Assembly (NCBI RefSeq): GCF_008636115.1
Contig: NZ_QLZD01000027.1
Coordinates: 62,001-126,000, forward strand
Reading direction: 5' to 3'
Length of the DNA stretch: 64,000 bases
DNA from: Candidatus Tokpelaia sp.
GTDB lineage: Bacteria; Pseudomonadota; Alphaproteobacteria; Rhizobiales; Rhizobiaceae
Under the pieces are notes generated by a model that had not been told where the DNA came from, made no database searches, and was given only the letters and a program-made list of their open reading frames with translations. Each line of letters opens with the position of its first letter. Within the stretch, counting starts at the first letter, position 1. A program made the translations under genes and the position numbers. This document shows positions 8,947 to 17,213 of this stretch, one piece after another.

Positions 8947-9878
8947 ATGAATTTTAACCTTTACGATAAAATTGTCTGTTGCCTGCAAAGCCAGCCGGAG
9001 ACAAGATTAACCGCAAGAGAAATTGCCGAATAGATTCTCAAGCATTCTCCTGAATTTTGTAAGCAAAAACGGCAAAACTCCAAGCAGAATTTAGGCACTG
9101 ATGACGCTCTTATCACACAGATAAGCGCCGAAATCAAACCTCAGAAATTGCGCAAAAATAGTAAAATTAAAATAACTGCCGGTCGGCCGCGCCGGTTTTA
9201 TTGGACAGAAAAAACAGATGCAGAAGAAATCATTGAAGTAGAAGAAAAAACTCTGTCAATGAAACGAGCAATTCTCAAACACAACAGCTTAAAGAAGCGG
9301 ATCTATACCCGCTTCTGGCGGAGTTTCTTTTCTCCGAATGTAATATTTACAGCAGGCGCATTGATGAAAAACGCAGCAGCAATAAACGCGGCAAAGACGG
9401 CAATAAATGGCTGCACCCCGATATGGTTGGGTTAGAATATTCCAGCCAGAACTGGCATGATAAAATAAAAAAATGCGCCGGTAAATTTTTTTACGAGGCA
9501 GCCAATCTTAGCGCTTACGAAGTCAAGCTAAGGCTTAACAGCGCCAATCTCCGCGAAGCTTTTTTTCAGGCGGTGAGTAATTCTTCCTGGGCCAATTACG
9601 GCTATCTGGTCGCTGCCGAAATTGACGATAAAATAGATCCGGAATTACGCCTGCTTTCCAACCTGCACGGCATTGGTATTATCCTGCTTGATACGGAAAA
9701 CCCGACTGAGAGCCAATATATTATTGAGTCGGCAGAACGAGACATAGATTGGGATACCGTCGATCGTATCGCCAAAGAAAATGCAGATTTTATGGATTAT
9801 ATCATCTGCGTCAAGGAAACTATTGCCAATGGCCGCATTAAAAAAGCCGACTGGTATATTCCACCCCAGGCAGATTAA
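8947..9878 (+). pseudogene. COG2958-type gene with amber codon and frameshift
   Basis: Read through two lesions, this stretch encodes a protein resembling the COG2958/HrgA-like family. It starts MNFNLYDKIVCCLQSQPE and contains TAREIAE, DLYPLLAEFLFSE, GKDGNKWLHPDMVG, SNSSWANYGYLVA, LHGIGIILLDTENPTESQ and DFMDYI. Lesion one is TAG at 9031-9033, where relatives have a tryptophan (AREIAEW), so a single TGG to TAG change explains it. Lesion two is a one-base indel, most likely in the A run 9245-9250, after which the reading continues in another frame to the stop at 9878. The distal frame 9423-9878 alone is open for 151 codons. Family function is unclear; relatives are often near restriction or phage-defence genes. 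Confidence 0.8.
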
Positions 9879-9959
9879 ACAGCAATGGTTTTTTCACCGA
9901 ACCACCAAGTATCGGCAATAAATTTCTATAATATTCCCCCCTCCTTCCAGCCGGGCAGC

Positions 9960-10535
9960 AAACTTTTCTGCTAAAACCGCAACTTGGCTGCATTTCTAAT
10001 CAGTTATATTTTTTCGCCCGGCTAAGCCTTTCCCTGATCGATTGCAGATTGGCGGTATTTTCTAACTCGCTATATTAACCCCGTAAGTGCAGCCTCAGCC
10101 GTTTGGCTGCGGCGTGACCGCATTTTCCGGGCAGCTTTAATCCTCGCAGTTTTTCCAGCCACGCGTCAAGGGATTGCAGCTTGACCGCATTTTCTGATTA
10201 GCGATACTTGCATTCGGCATTTGTGTAAGGGGCTGGTTCATTTGTCAAAAAGTGAGGGAATATTTGTCAAATAATATGATATTGATATTTAATGATAAAA
10301 AATGGATTTTGCAAAAAAATTGCCAAAAGTTTCAGCGCGCTATAGTTTGCCGCAGCACGGCGTAACCGCATTTTCTGATTAGCTATAGTTCAAGGAGCCT
10401 TAGGGGTCGCTTGAAAGCAGTTGCGGCGTGACCGCATTTTGCACGCTTACGCGCGCCCCTGCGGTTTGCACGCTTACGCGCGCCCCTGCATTTTGCACGC
10501 TCCGCGCGCCCCTCCGGTTTCCGGTTAGCTATAAT
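9960..10535. repeat. Intergenic repeat cluster, locus 1
   Basis: This stretch has no gene but several imperfect copies of a module reading GCGGCGTGACCGCATTTT, often followed by CTGATTAGCTATA (near 10110, 10175, 10355 and 10425). Between about 10434 and 10513 come three direct units of 26-27 bases, each containing TTTGCACGC-(TTA)-CGCGCGCCCCT. These are the reverse complement of the tandem units at 33306, 44317 and 57951. An AT-rich island at 10250-10310 separates the parts. It ends in GGTTAGCTATAA, the border motif seen at other loci. Confidence 0.7.
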
Positions 10536-10604
10536 AGGTGCGTCAGTAACGACCCTTCATAATATGCCGCGGCTCTCCCGCCGGCAAAGGTAAATCTCAT
10601 ACCA

Positions 10605-11408
10605 TTATTGTGCCGGTGGGGCAGTGCGTTTGACACCGGCGCGCGCTTCGCTCTTGCCTAAGGCCGCAGCGCGGCTATAGGCTTCATAAGCGTGTTTATT
10701 ATTGCCTTCCTTTTCTAAAGCATAGCCCTGATTATACCAGGCTTCGGCATTATTCGGCGCCAGCGCGGCGGCAGCGGCAAAATCATCAGCGGCGCTATCC
10801 CAGTTTGATAAAGCCAGATAAGATCTGCCCCGCGCCATATAAGTCTCCGGATTACGCGGCCGGCGCGATTGTGCCGCGCCAAAATCGGCAATAGCCTGCA
10901 AATTATCGCCGCGCTGCTGCTCAACCAGACCGCGATTATACCAGGCCGCGCCATCGGTTGTGCCTTTGGCTATAGCCTGGCTGTAATCGGCATAAGCAAG
11001 ATCTGCCCGCCCGGTTTCACGATAAAAATTGCCGCGGCCAATATAGGCAGCAGTATAATCAGGATTAAGCGCCAGAGCCTTGTTATAATCCGCCAGCGCT
11101 GCCTTATTATCACCCCTGTAGCGATATACCAAAGCCCTGTTGGCATAAGCGGCGGCAAATTGCGGGTTAAGAGCAATGGCCTTGTTAAAATCATCAATCG
11201 CCCTGGCATAACGCCCTGCCCGCCCATAGGCGGCGCCGCGCACATTATAGCCGTTAGCATCATTGGGATTATTATCGATAACCTGGGTCAAGGACAAAAT
11301 ATTTTCTGCCGAGCCGGAACCGGCTTCGCGCCCGCTAATATTGCAGGCCGACAGCAGCACGCCCGCCAAAGCCAGACAGAAAAACGGCTTTTTATCCTTC
11401 AAAATCAT
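10605..11408 (-). CDS. TPR-repeat lipoprotein (NlpI-like)
   Basis: The 267-residue protein begins with a lipoprotein signal (FCLALAGVLLSAC, Cys at about 22), followed by about six tetratricopeptide repeats. These have recurrent patterns such as AYANRALVYRYRGDNKAALADYNKALALNPD and GRGNFYRETGRADLAYADYSQAI. TPR lipoproteins of this shape act as envelope adaptor proteins, NlpI being the best known. The exact partner cannot be inferred. The gene stands alone on the minus strand. The C-terminal tail is short and basic. Confidence 0.8.
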   Translation of the reverse strand: MILKDKKPFFCLALAGVLLSACNISGREAGSGSAENILSLTQVIDNNPNDANGYNVRGAAYGRAGRYARAIDDFNKAIALNPQFAAAYANRALVYRYRGDNKAALADYNKALALNPDYTAAYIGRGNFYRETGRADLAYADYSQAIAKGTTDGAAWYNRGLVEQQRGDNLQAIADFGAAQSRRPRNPETYMARGRSYLALSNWDSAADDFAAAAALAPNNAEAWYNQGYALEKEGNNKHAYEAYSRAAALGKSEARAGVKRTAPPAQ

Positions 11409-11690
11409 GTATTCTGATTCTCCATTATTTCATAATCGGGTTTCTCATCGCCCCGGCAGGTTTATCTCCGGCCTTTATCGCCTTGCCGCGCGGGCAAGCA
11501 AAAGCAGCACAGCTTACCGGCAACCGGTCTCACCGGGTCATATTACAAAATAAATTTTATTTATAGCTATATAATTGCTGTTGCAGTGGCAGAAATACAG
11601 TATATCCACAGCTAAAACGCGGCAAATAACTGGAAAGCCGCTTTTCCCTGCAATAAACAGCTTTTTTTTAAAGACTGAGTTAAAAACCGG

Positions 11691-11726
11691 AAAAAAAAAA
11701 CCCGCCATGACCAAACATGAAACGGG
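11691..11726 (-). terminator. Rho-independent terminator after rpsU
   Basis: On the minus strand CCCG..CATG, a six-base loop and CATG.CGGG are followed directly by ten T residues (plus-strand A run 11691-11700). It lies about 85 bases downstream of the rpsU stop. Confidence 0.75.
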
Positions 11727-11812
11727 CATTTATAGCGACAAAACTGCCTCACACGGCAAAACGGCACTAAACGAGCCCCCTTAAAAGAAAGAGACGGCTT
11801 CGATCCGGAAAA

Positions 11813-12040
11813 TCACCGTATAGCGGAGCGGCCGGGAGCCAAACCTTCACGCTGGGCGCGCTTGCGCGCCAGTTTGCGCGCGCGGCGCACAGCTTCCGCC
11901 TGCTCGCGAACACGCCGCTCAGAAGGTTTTTCATAATGGCCGCGCATTTTCATCTCACGGAAAATACCTTCACGCTGCATTTTCTTCTTCAATGCGCGCA
12001 AGGCTTGATCCACATTATTATCACGAACGAGTACCTGCAC
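11813..12040 (-). CDS. rpsU: 30S ribosomal protein S21
   Basis: This small-subunit protein acts near the anti-Shine-Dalgarno region and helps translation initiation. The 75-residue product starts [20 protein letters not shown] and has the expected highly basic C-terminal half ([15 protein letters not shown]). I chose the GTG at 12040, which follows CAGGGTTACAA, because it matches the conserved family start exactly. The frame is open further upstream to 12187, and an ATG at 12061 is a less likely alternative. Confidence 0.95.
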   Translation of the reverse strand: MQVLVRDNNVDQALRALKKKMQREGIFREMKMRGHYEKPSERRVREQAEAVRRARKLARKRAQREGLAPGRSAIR

Positions 12041-12409
12041 TTGTAACCCTGTTCCTTTCATGAAAAGCCGACACTTCACAAACGCCGCTTTTATCCCGGT
12101 TAAATAGCAAAAATCCCCCAGAGCTGCGTAGCATAAAGCGCACCCTTTGTCCATATGACAGAAAAAGGAAAACGCCGTTTTTGTCAAGCCTTTTTATCAA
12201 TTTTACGCCGCTATCCCTGTTTTGCTGCCTTTCTTCCGCTTTTTTCGCCCGCCTGGCGGGGCGCGGCATTATGTCCCAAATATAAAGGCTTACCGCCTCT
12301 TTGCATAAAAGAGCAAAAATGTTTTAATGAATCCTGAACGAAATGCCCGGCGCGCCGCCAGGCGGGCGACAGCGCAAAAGGGAAGAATTTCACAGTGCGG
12401 GAGAAAATA

Positions 12410-13351
12410 ATGCTGCCATATTGCATGAGTTTTTTAATTGAAGATCACAATCTTTTGCCGCCCACCCAAAAAAATCTGGAGGCGCTCACTACTATCCTTG
12501 ATTTTCGTCAGCCGCATGCGCAGGATATTCTTGACAAAGTGACAGTCGCCATTGCTTCTCCCATTACCGGTATGAAAGATGAATGGTTTGACAAACTGCC
12601 CAGTTTAAAGCTTATCGCCATTATGGGGGTTGGCCTTGATCAGGTAAATTTGAAAGAAGCACGCCGCCGCGGCATTGATGTTACCTCTGCCCATGGTGTT
12701 CCCACTGACGATGTTGCCAATATGGCCATAGCTCTGCTGCTGTCACTGGCGCGCAATACGCCCATGGCTGACAGGCTGATACGGGCGGGCAAATGGCCGC
12801 AGGATATTGTGCCACCGCTTGGTATCGGCTTGAAAAACAAGCGTTTTGGCCAGGCAGGTCTGGGCGCTATTGGCCGCGCTATTGCCCATAAAGCAGAAGG
12901 CCTGGGCATGCAGATGCAGTTTTACGAAAAATTTGCTGTCGAAGCGCCGGCGCATTGGAAAAAATTTGATTCCATTCTGGAACTGGCGCAAAATAGTGAT
13001 ATTCTGACCTTGGCTATTTCTGCCACGCCTGAGACACAAAAAATTATCAATAAGGAAATATTGCAGGCTTTGGGCAAAAACGGGGTGCTGATCAATATTG
13101 CTCGCGGCGCGGTTATTGATGAAGAGGCGCTGATTGAGGCGCTGAAAACCGGCATGATTAAAGGCGCCGGGCTTGACGTTTTCTGGAATGAGCCGAATAT
13201 TAACCCGGCTTTCTTTGAGCTGGATAATATTGTGCTGTCGCCGCATCAAGGCAGCTCGACAGTGGAAACACGCCTTAATTGCGGCCAATGCGCGGTAGAT
13301 AACATCGCCGCCGTGCTTGCCTGCCGGGCAGCTTTAACGCTTGTCAATTAA
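12410..13351 (+). CDS. D-isomer specific 2-hydroxyacid dehydrogenase
   Basis: This NAD(P)-dependent oxidoreductase belongs to the family that includes glyoxylate/hydroxypyruvate reductases. The ATG at 12410 follows GGGAGAAAATA; a GTG at 12395 is an alternative. The 313-residue protein has the dinucleotide motif GLGAIG in the middle, the catalytic Arg in NIARGAVIDE, the Glu in FWNEPN and the His in LSPHQGSS. These complete the Arg-Glu-His set of the family. The substrate could be hydroxypyruvate, glyoxylate or another 2-keto acid, and sequence alone does not decide. It is monocistronic, followed by a hairpin. Confidence 0.85.
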   Translation: MLPYCMSFLIEDHNLLPPTQKNLEALTTILDFRQPHAQDILDKVTVAIASPITGMKDEWFDKLPSLKLIAIMGVGLDQVNLKEARRRGIDVTSAHGVPTDDVANMAIALLLSLARNTPMADRLIRAGKWPQDIVPPLGIGLKNKRFGQAGLGAIGRAIAHKAEGLGMQMQFYEKFAVEAPAHWKKFDSILELAQNSDILTLAISATPETQKIINKEILQALGKNGVLINIARGAVIDEEALIEALKTGMIKGAGLDVFWNEPNINPAFFELDNIVLSPHQGSSTVETRLNCGQCAVDNIAAVLACRAALTLVN

Positions 13352-13371
13352 ACAATAATTGTGCAATTTTC

Positions 13372-13407
13372 AGGCCGCCTCAGATAAAATATTTGGGGCG
13401 GCCTTTC
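13372..13407 (+). terminator. Likely terminator of the dehydrogenase gene
   Basis: AGGCCGCC (13372-13379) pairs with GGCGGCCT (13397-13404) across a 17-base AT-rich loop and is followed by a short T run. It starts 21 bases after the stop codon. The T tract is short, so efficiency is uncertain. Confidence 0.5.
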
Positions 13408-13631
13408 GCGTCAGATACAGGATCGCCCGGGCGCCGATAAAGCAGTTTGCAGTTATTATTACAGATAAATTTATTTATATTTTTTCATTCACTCATAAAC
13501 CAGATAATATTAGCTATAATTACCGTAATATTCTCTTACTTTCCAAGTATTATTCCTATTATCAATATATTTACCTATATAAAATATTTATATTATCTGT
13601 ATAAATGAAAATTCTATTCTGGAAATCCGCA

Positions 13632-14261
13632 ATGTCACGCAAAATTCTTTTTTTATCGACCTCTTTATTTTGCCTTGCTTTATTGCCTGGCACAGTTTTT
13701 GCTACCGGCCCGGCATTGATTCCTTTTGACTCTCGGACCGCATCACCAGGCAGCAAAGCAATTATTTTGGCAAAAGCAGAAAAGAGTGACAAAAACCTCT
13801 CTCAATCCGCTGCCAAAACAATGGAGAAAAAAGTCAAAGCTCCAAAAATCAAAACAGATAGTTTGACAAAAGCGGCAAAAGAAGCCAAAACAATCAAAGA
13901 GCCGAAAAAGCCCAAAGCAGCTAAAGAAGTAAAAGCTGATAAAGAAAAGAAAACAACCGCCATAAAAGATAAAATGTCGGAAAAGGCTGCCAAAGACAAA
14001 ATTACCGATAAAGTGAAAGCCGACAAACACGGCAGAAAAACAGCCGACACAGCCCCTTCCCGCTCATATCAGCGCAAAAAAAGCACCGCTGCTCATGAGA
14101 CGACTTTATCACAACAAAACCGGCGTGATGGACGAAGCTTCAGGCCGATTGCCGGCAGCGAAAATTGTGTCTGCGTTGACGGTTTTTATTGCATTGGCCC
14201 GCGCGGCGGCCATTATTGCTACACTTCCGGCGGAAATAAACGCTATTTGCCGCGTTATTGA
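13632..14261 (+). CDS. Secreted lysine-rich protein with C-terminal Cys/GPRGG motif
   Basis: The 209-residue product from the ATG at 13632 (GGAAATCCGCA upstream) has a signal peptide ending near GTVFATG. An ATG at 13605 lacks a ribosome site. Residues of about 40-130 are a low-complexity stretch of Lys, Ala, Glu and Asp (repeats of the KAAKE / KADKEKK kind), probably disordered and highly basic. The last 30 residues contain CVCVDGFYCIGPRGGHYCYT and GNKRYLPRY, reminiscent of the GPRGG-Y-GKK-Y pattern of the PBCV-type basic adaptor domain. The function is unknown. It may bind an anionic surface such as DNA, LPS or peptidoglycan (inference). The preceding 250 bases are very AT-rich. Confidence 0.7.
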   Translation: MSRKILFLSTSLFCLALLPGTVFATGPALIPFDSRTASPGSKAIILAKAEKSDKNLSQSAAKTMEKKVKAPKIKTDSLTKAAKEAKTIKEPKKPKAAKEVKADKEKKTTAIKDKMSEKAAKDKITDKVKADKHGRKTADTAPSRSYQRKKSTAAHETTLSQQNRRDGRSFRPIAGSENCVCVDGFYCIGPRGGHYCYTSGGNKRYLPRY

Positions 14262-14292
14262 CATAGCACAGAAAACAAGAATAGTCACCTGA

Positions 14293-14333
14293 CCGGTAGC
14301 TGCCGCAGGAAAGCCACCTGCGGCAGCTACTGG
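14293..14333. terminator. Strong inverted repeat between convergent genes
   Basis: GTAGCTGCCGCAGG (14296-14309) and its exact complement (14317-14330) form a 14-bp perfect stem with a seven-base loop, extendable to 17 pairs with one G-T pair. It sits between a plus-strand gene ending at 14261 and minus-strand frames ending at 14363. There is no T run, so it may be a bidirectional or Rho-assisted terminator. Confidence 0.5.
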
Positions 14334-14362
14334 CCACAATGCTACCCCGAACCGGCCGGATT

Positions 14363-14575
14363 CTAACCCTGAAATCGAACCGACTTTCCTGCTTCGCTAA
14401 AGGGAAGCAACGATACGGAACCGGCGAGCGACAAATACCCCGCCAATTCCGCCGGATTTACTTGCTTTGCCAAATCTATTGCGCCGTTAAGCCGCCATAG
14501 CATGGCCGGAGCGCTTGCGCCCGTGAGAGCACTGCCAGTGGCGAGAAACGCGCAAAACAGGCTCAACAGCGCCAT
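14363..14575 (-). CDS. Short hydrophobic frame, possible frameshifted tail
   Basis: A 70-residue frame begins MALLSLFCAFLATGSALTGA and continues with protein-like composition (AIDLAKQVNPAELAGYLSLAGSVSLLPF). It overlaps the end of the 14487-15017 gene by 89 bases in another frame. It could be a small signal-bearing protein, or the true C-terminus of that gene after a frameshift, because the overlapping C-terminus of the longer frame looks non-native (basic, RHWQCSHGRKRSGH). No family is recognised. Confidence 0.3.
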   Translation of the reverse strand: MALLSLFCAFLATGSALTGASAPAMLWRLNGAIDLAKQVNPAELAGYLSLAGSVSLLPFSEAGKSVRFQG

Positions 14576-15017
14576 TATCTGCCAGGCATTCTGCCATTTT
14601 CAGCAGCAGCAACCGCCCATAAAACGGCGAGCGGTTTAAAATAGCGGTAAACCAGACCCCCACAGTTTTCCGCAAAAGGCTGATAATAAGCCAGCGCTCC
14701 TCCGCCGTAATTGTCTTATCGCCGATAAATTTTTCCCAATCCGGCTCTTTACCATCATTTGCCAGGCTTGACGCATTATTGCGCACAACATAATACATGG
14801 CCTTTGCTGTCCGCTTGTCGGCCATAATTCCATTCATGAAAGTGACGAAATCTATCATTGCATCACTTACGGCACTTTTGTGGATAAGAGCCTGCGCCGC
14901 AGCATAAAATTCTTCTGAGGCTTTCACATAAGCACGCGCATAGGCTGCTCTACGTTCCAAAAGGGCTTCTATAGCGAGAACACCGATAACCAAAACGGCA
15001 GCAACACCCCACATCAT
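14487..15017 (-). CDS. Membrane-anchored protein of unknown function
   Basis: The 176-residue protein has one N-terminal membrane segment (WGVAAVLVIGVLAIEALL) and then a helical soluble region with many charged residues (for example ERRAAYARAYVKASEEFYAAAQALI). It overlaps the upstream gene by four bases (ATGA), so the two are probably co-translated. No known family is recognised. The last 30 residues may be out of frame relative to the ancestral protein. Confidence 0.5.
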   Translation of the reverse strand: MMWGVAAVLVIGVLAIEALLERRAAYARAYVKASEEFYAAAQALIHKSAVSDAMIDFVTFMNGIMADKRTAKAMYYVVRNNASSLANDGKEPDWEKFIGDKTITAEERWLIISLLRKTVGVWFTAILNRSPFYGRLLLLKMAECLADNGAVEPVLRVSRHWQCSHGRKRSGHAMAA

Positions 15018-15229
15018 AACATGCCCTTTCTGTTTCTTTTTACTTCCTCAGCTTGCTTAGGTAATTCTTTTTTCAAATTATGCAACACAATTTTGTCGTC
15101 TATCCTGGCGCTGCGATAATCGGAAACAGCGTGGACAAGAGCCGGGCTGCGCCATGCTATTATCAGGAAAACAGCCGATAGAGGCTTGTTATCCTGCAAA
15201 AATGACCCAATTTTGGCGAAAGAATCCAT
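15014..15229 (-). CDS. Small protein of unknown function, first of a two-gene unit
   Basis: The ATG at 15229 follows GGGGTGGTTTAC; a GTG three codons upstream is also open. The 71-residue product has a central hydrophobic stretch (PLSAVFLIIAWRSPALV) and a charged C-terminal half rich in Lys and Glu. Its stop overlaps the ATG of the next gene. The pair may encode partner membrane proteins. No family is recognised. Confidence 0.45.
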   Translation of the reverse strand: MDSFAKIGSFLQDNKPLSAVFLIIAWRSPALVHAVSDYRSARIDDKIVLHNLKKELPKQAEEVKRNRKGML

Positions 15230-15280
15230 GTAAACCACCCCGCCCTGTATTTTAGCGCCTTTTCATATTACAGGCAAGTT

Positions 15281-16510
15281 TTATATCTGCGGCAATTCGG
15301 CCTTTTCTTGCTCCGGGCGAGGTTTGCCCCGATAAAAGAACAAAAACAGCACCAGCATGGCAAGAGTAGAAAAAGCAAAAATCAGCCAGATTTCATGCCA
15401 TTGGCGCACCCCGCCGACAGTATGGGAATCAATAGTCCACCCGCTTAATATATTGCCGGCAATCATGCCAAGGCCGTTGACAGCAGCCAGATACATGGTC
15501 TGCGTAAAAGCGCGCATACGCTTGTTTACTTCTCTATCGACAAAAATAGAACCTGTCATCATAAAGAAATCATAGGCTATGCCGTAAATCAGCACACCGC
15601 AGGCCAATAGCAACAGGCCAGAAAACCTGTCGGCAGAGCCATAGGCAAATAATAGAAAACGCGCTGCCCAGGCTGCCATACTAACGGCAATAATCAGTTT
15701 GACCGAGAAACGCTTTAAAAACCAGATAAGCGGAAAAGCAAAAACAATACTGGAAGCTTGTGAGAAAGAGTTGAAAATAGAAAAATACGGGATCTGAATA
15801 TCATGCAAAAATGTATTGGCAAAAGTATTATTGATTTGCAGGGCGGCGCCCAAACCGACACAAAAAATAAAAAACAACAGTAATTTCGGCGTTTTTAAAC
15901 TTATATAGCAATGGCGGATAAAATCTCTCAATTTCAGCAAGCCGCTTTTATCTCGAAATATCGGCACTTGCGGCAGAGTCAGGCTGAATAAAGCGGTCGC
16001 CAGCGCCAGGGCAGCCGCCAGCCAGAATTGCTTATTGGTTAATTGCCATTGCAGCAGACCAACCAGCCAGACAGAAGAAACAAAGCCGATTGTGCCGCAT
16101 ATACGCACTTTGGGGAAAAATTCGCGCTTGTCCAGCGCCATAATCTCTACATTATAATGCTGAATTGCCTGGCTGAGTGACAAAGTCGGCACATAAAACA
16201 GCGCATTGATAAAAAACAGCACCATAATTGTGTCTCTATTATCGGCAAAGGAAATAGCCAGCAGACAAACAGCGCCTGATATATGACATAAGCAATAAAG
16301 CCGGCTGGCCGAAATCACTTTATCCGCCAGAATGCCAACGGGAAAAGCCGTTAGCAGGCTGGCAAGGCCGACACCGGCATAAACAGCGCCCACTTCCCTG
16401 CCGCTATAGCCGAGCGTTACAATCAAATACGTGCCAAAGGTCGTTAAATACGCGCCCCAAATGGCAAATTCCAGAAAAATCAGCAATTTCAGTTTGGATA
16501 AATTGCGCAT
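15281..16510 (-). CDS. NupG-type nucleoside:H+ symporter (MFS)
   Basis: The 409-residue transporter has about 12 membrane helices and strong similarity in pattern to E. coli NupG and XapB. Shared features include an FLEFAIWGAYLTTFGTYL start, GAVYAGVGLASL, the RICGTIGF segment, LQINNTFANTFLHD and IYGIAYDFFMMTGSIFV. It should import nucleosides by proton symport across the inner membrane. The start at 16510 has GGGGGC five bases upstream. It is monocistronic; the neighbouring MaoC gene on the same strand ends 66 bases upstream. Substrate range is inferred from the family. Confidence 0.85.
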   Translation of the reverse strand: MRNLSKLKLLIFLEFAIWGAYLTTFGTYLIVTLGYSGREVGAVYAGVGLASLLTAFPVGILADKVISASRLYCLCHISGAVCLLAISFADNRDTIMVLFFINALFYVPTLSLSQAIQHYNVEIMALDKREFFPKVRICGTIGFVSSVWLVGLLQWQLTNKQFWLAAALALATALFSLTLPQVPIFRDKSGLLKLRDFIRHCYISLKTPKLLLFFIFCVGLGAALQINNTFANTFLHDIQIPYFSIFNSFSQASSIVFAFPLIWFLKRFSVKLIIAVSMAAWAARFLLFAYGSADRFSGLLLLACGVLIYGIAYDFFMMTGSIFVDREVNKRMRAFTQTMYLAAVNGLGMIAGNILSGWTIDSHTVGGVRQWHEIWLIFAFSTLAMLVLFLFFYRGKPRPEQEKAELPQI

Positions 16511-16576
16511 AACAAGCCCCCAACAGGCAAAAACACATGGGTTACAAGGGCATAGGCTGCCGGCGCAGCCGAACGG

Positions 16577-17044
16577 TCATACAGCCGGCGCAGTCATGGC
16601 GATAGTTATCCAGTCTGCCGTTAAAGCCGGTTTTTTGCTGTTCTCAATTTCCAGGGTCACAGCATAGTGAAAAACAATGCGTCCTGAAGGGCGAATTTCC
16701 GCCTCAGACAGCACAAAACGCGCCCGCACTTTTTGCCCGCTTTTGACAGGAGCCATAAAACGCACTTTATCAAAACCGTAATTTATGCCGAGAGTTTGCC
16801 CTTCCAGCTCAGGCAAAGCCTCATAAGCCAGGGTAGATAACAGCGACAATGTCAAAAAACCGTGCGCAATAGTTGTGCCAAAGGGCGTCTGCGCCGCCCG
16901 CTCTTTATCAACATGGATAAACTGGTGATCATCTGTCGCATCGGCAAACTGGTCAATCATTGCCTGCGTGACCATGCGCCAGCCCGAACAGCCGACTTCC
17001 TGCCCGATAGAAGCGGGAATATCCTGCACTGTCACCTTTTTCAC
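16577..17044 (-). CDS. MaoC/NodN-like hot-dog fold hydratase
   Basis: The 155-residue protein from the GTG at 17044 (CGAGGTAACAGA upstream) belongs to the MaoC-like dehydratase family, which includes (R)-specific enoyl-CoA hydratases and NodN. The catalytic Asp and His are visible in FADATDDHQFIHVD, followed by TTIAHGFLTLSLL. It probably hydrates an enoyl-CoA. No fatty-acid or polyhydroxyalkanoate gene is adjacent to narrow the substrate. The frame is open to 17065, but the GTG gives the usual start (KKVTVQDIPASIGQE). Confidence 0.8.
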   Translation of the reverse strand: MKKVTVQDIPASIGQEVGCSGWRMVTQAMIDQFADATDDHQFIHVDKERAAQTPFGTTIAHGFLTLSLLSTLAYEALPELEGQTLGINYGFDKVRFMAPVKSGQKVRARFVLSEAEIRPSGRIVFHYAVTLEIENSKKPALTADWITIAMTAPAV

Positions 17045-17213
17045 TCTGTTACCTCGCACAGGCAAAAGCCGCGGCTTAATTTTTCTGCTCTGTTCTGCTA
17101 TAAAGCATATCAGGGTAAATTACCATAGAGCGAAAGGCCGATGAGCACAGGCTTTTCACCTTTTATTGTGCCGGGCAAAGCGCAAAACCCGAAAGGCCGA
17201 CAGGGAGAGTTTT

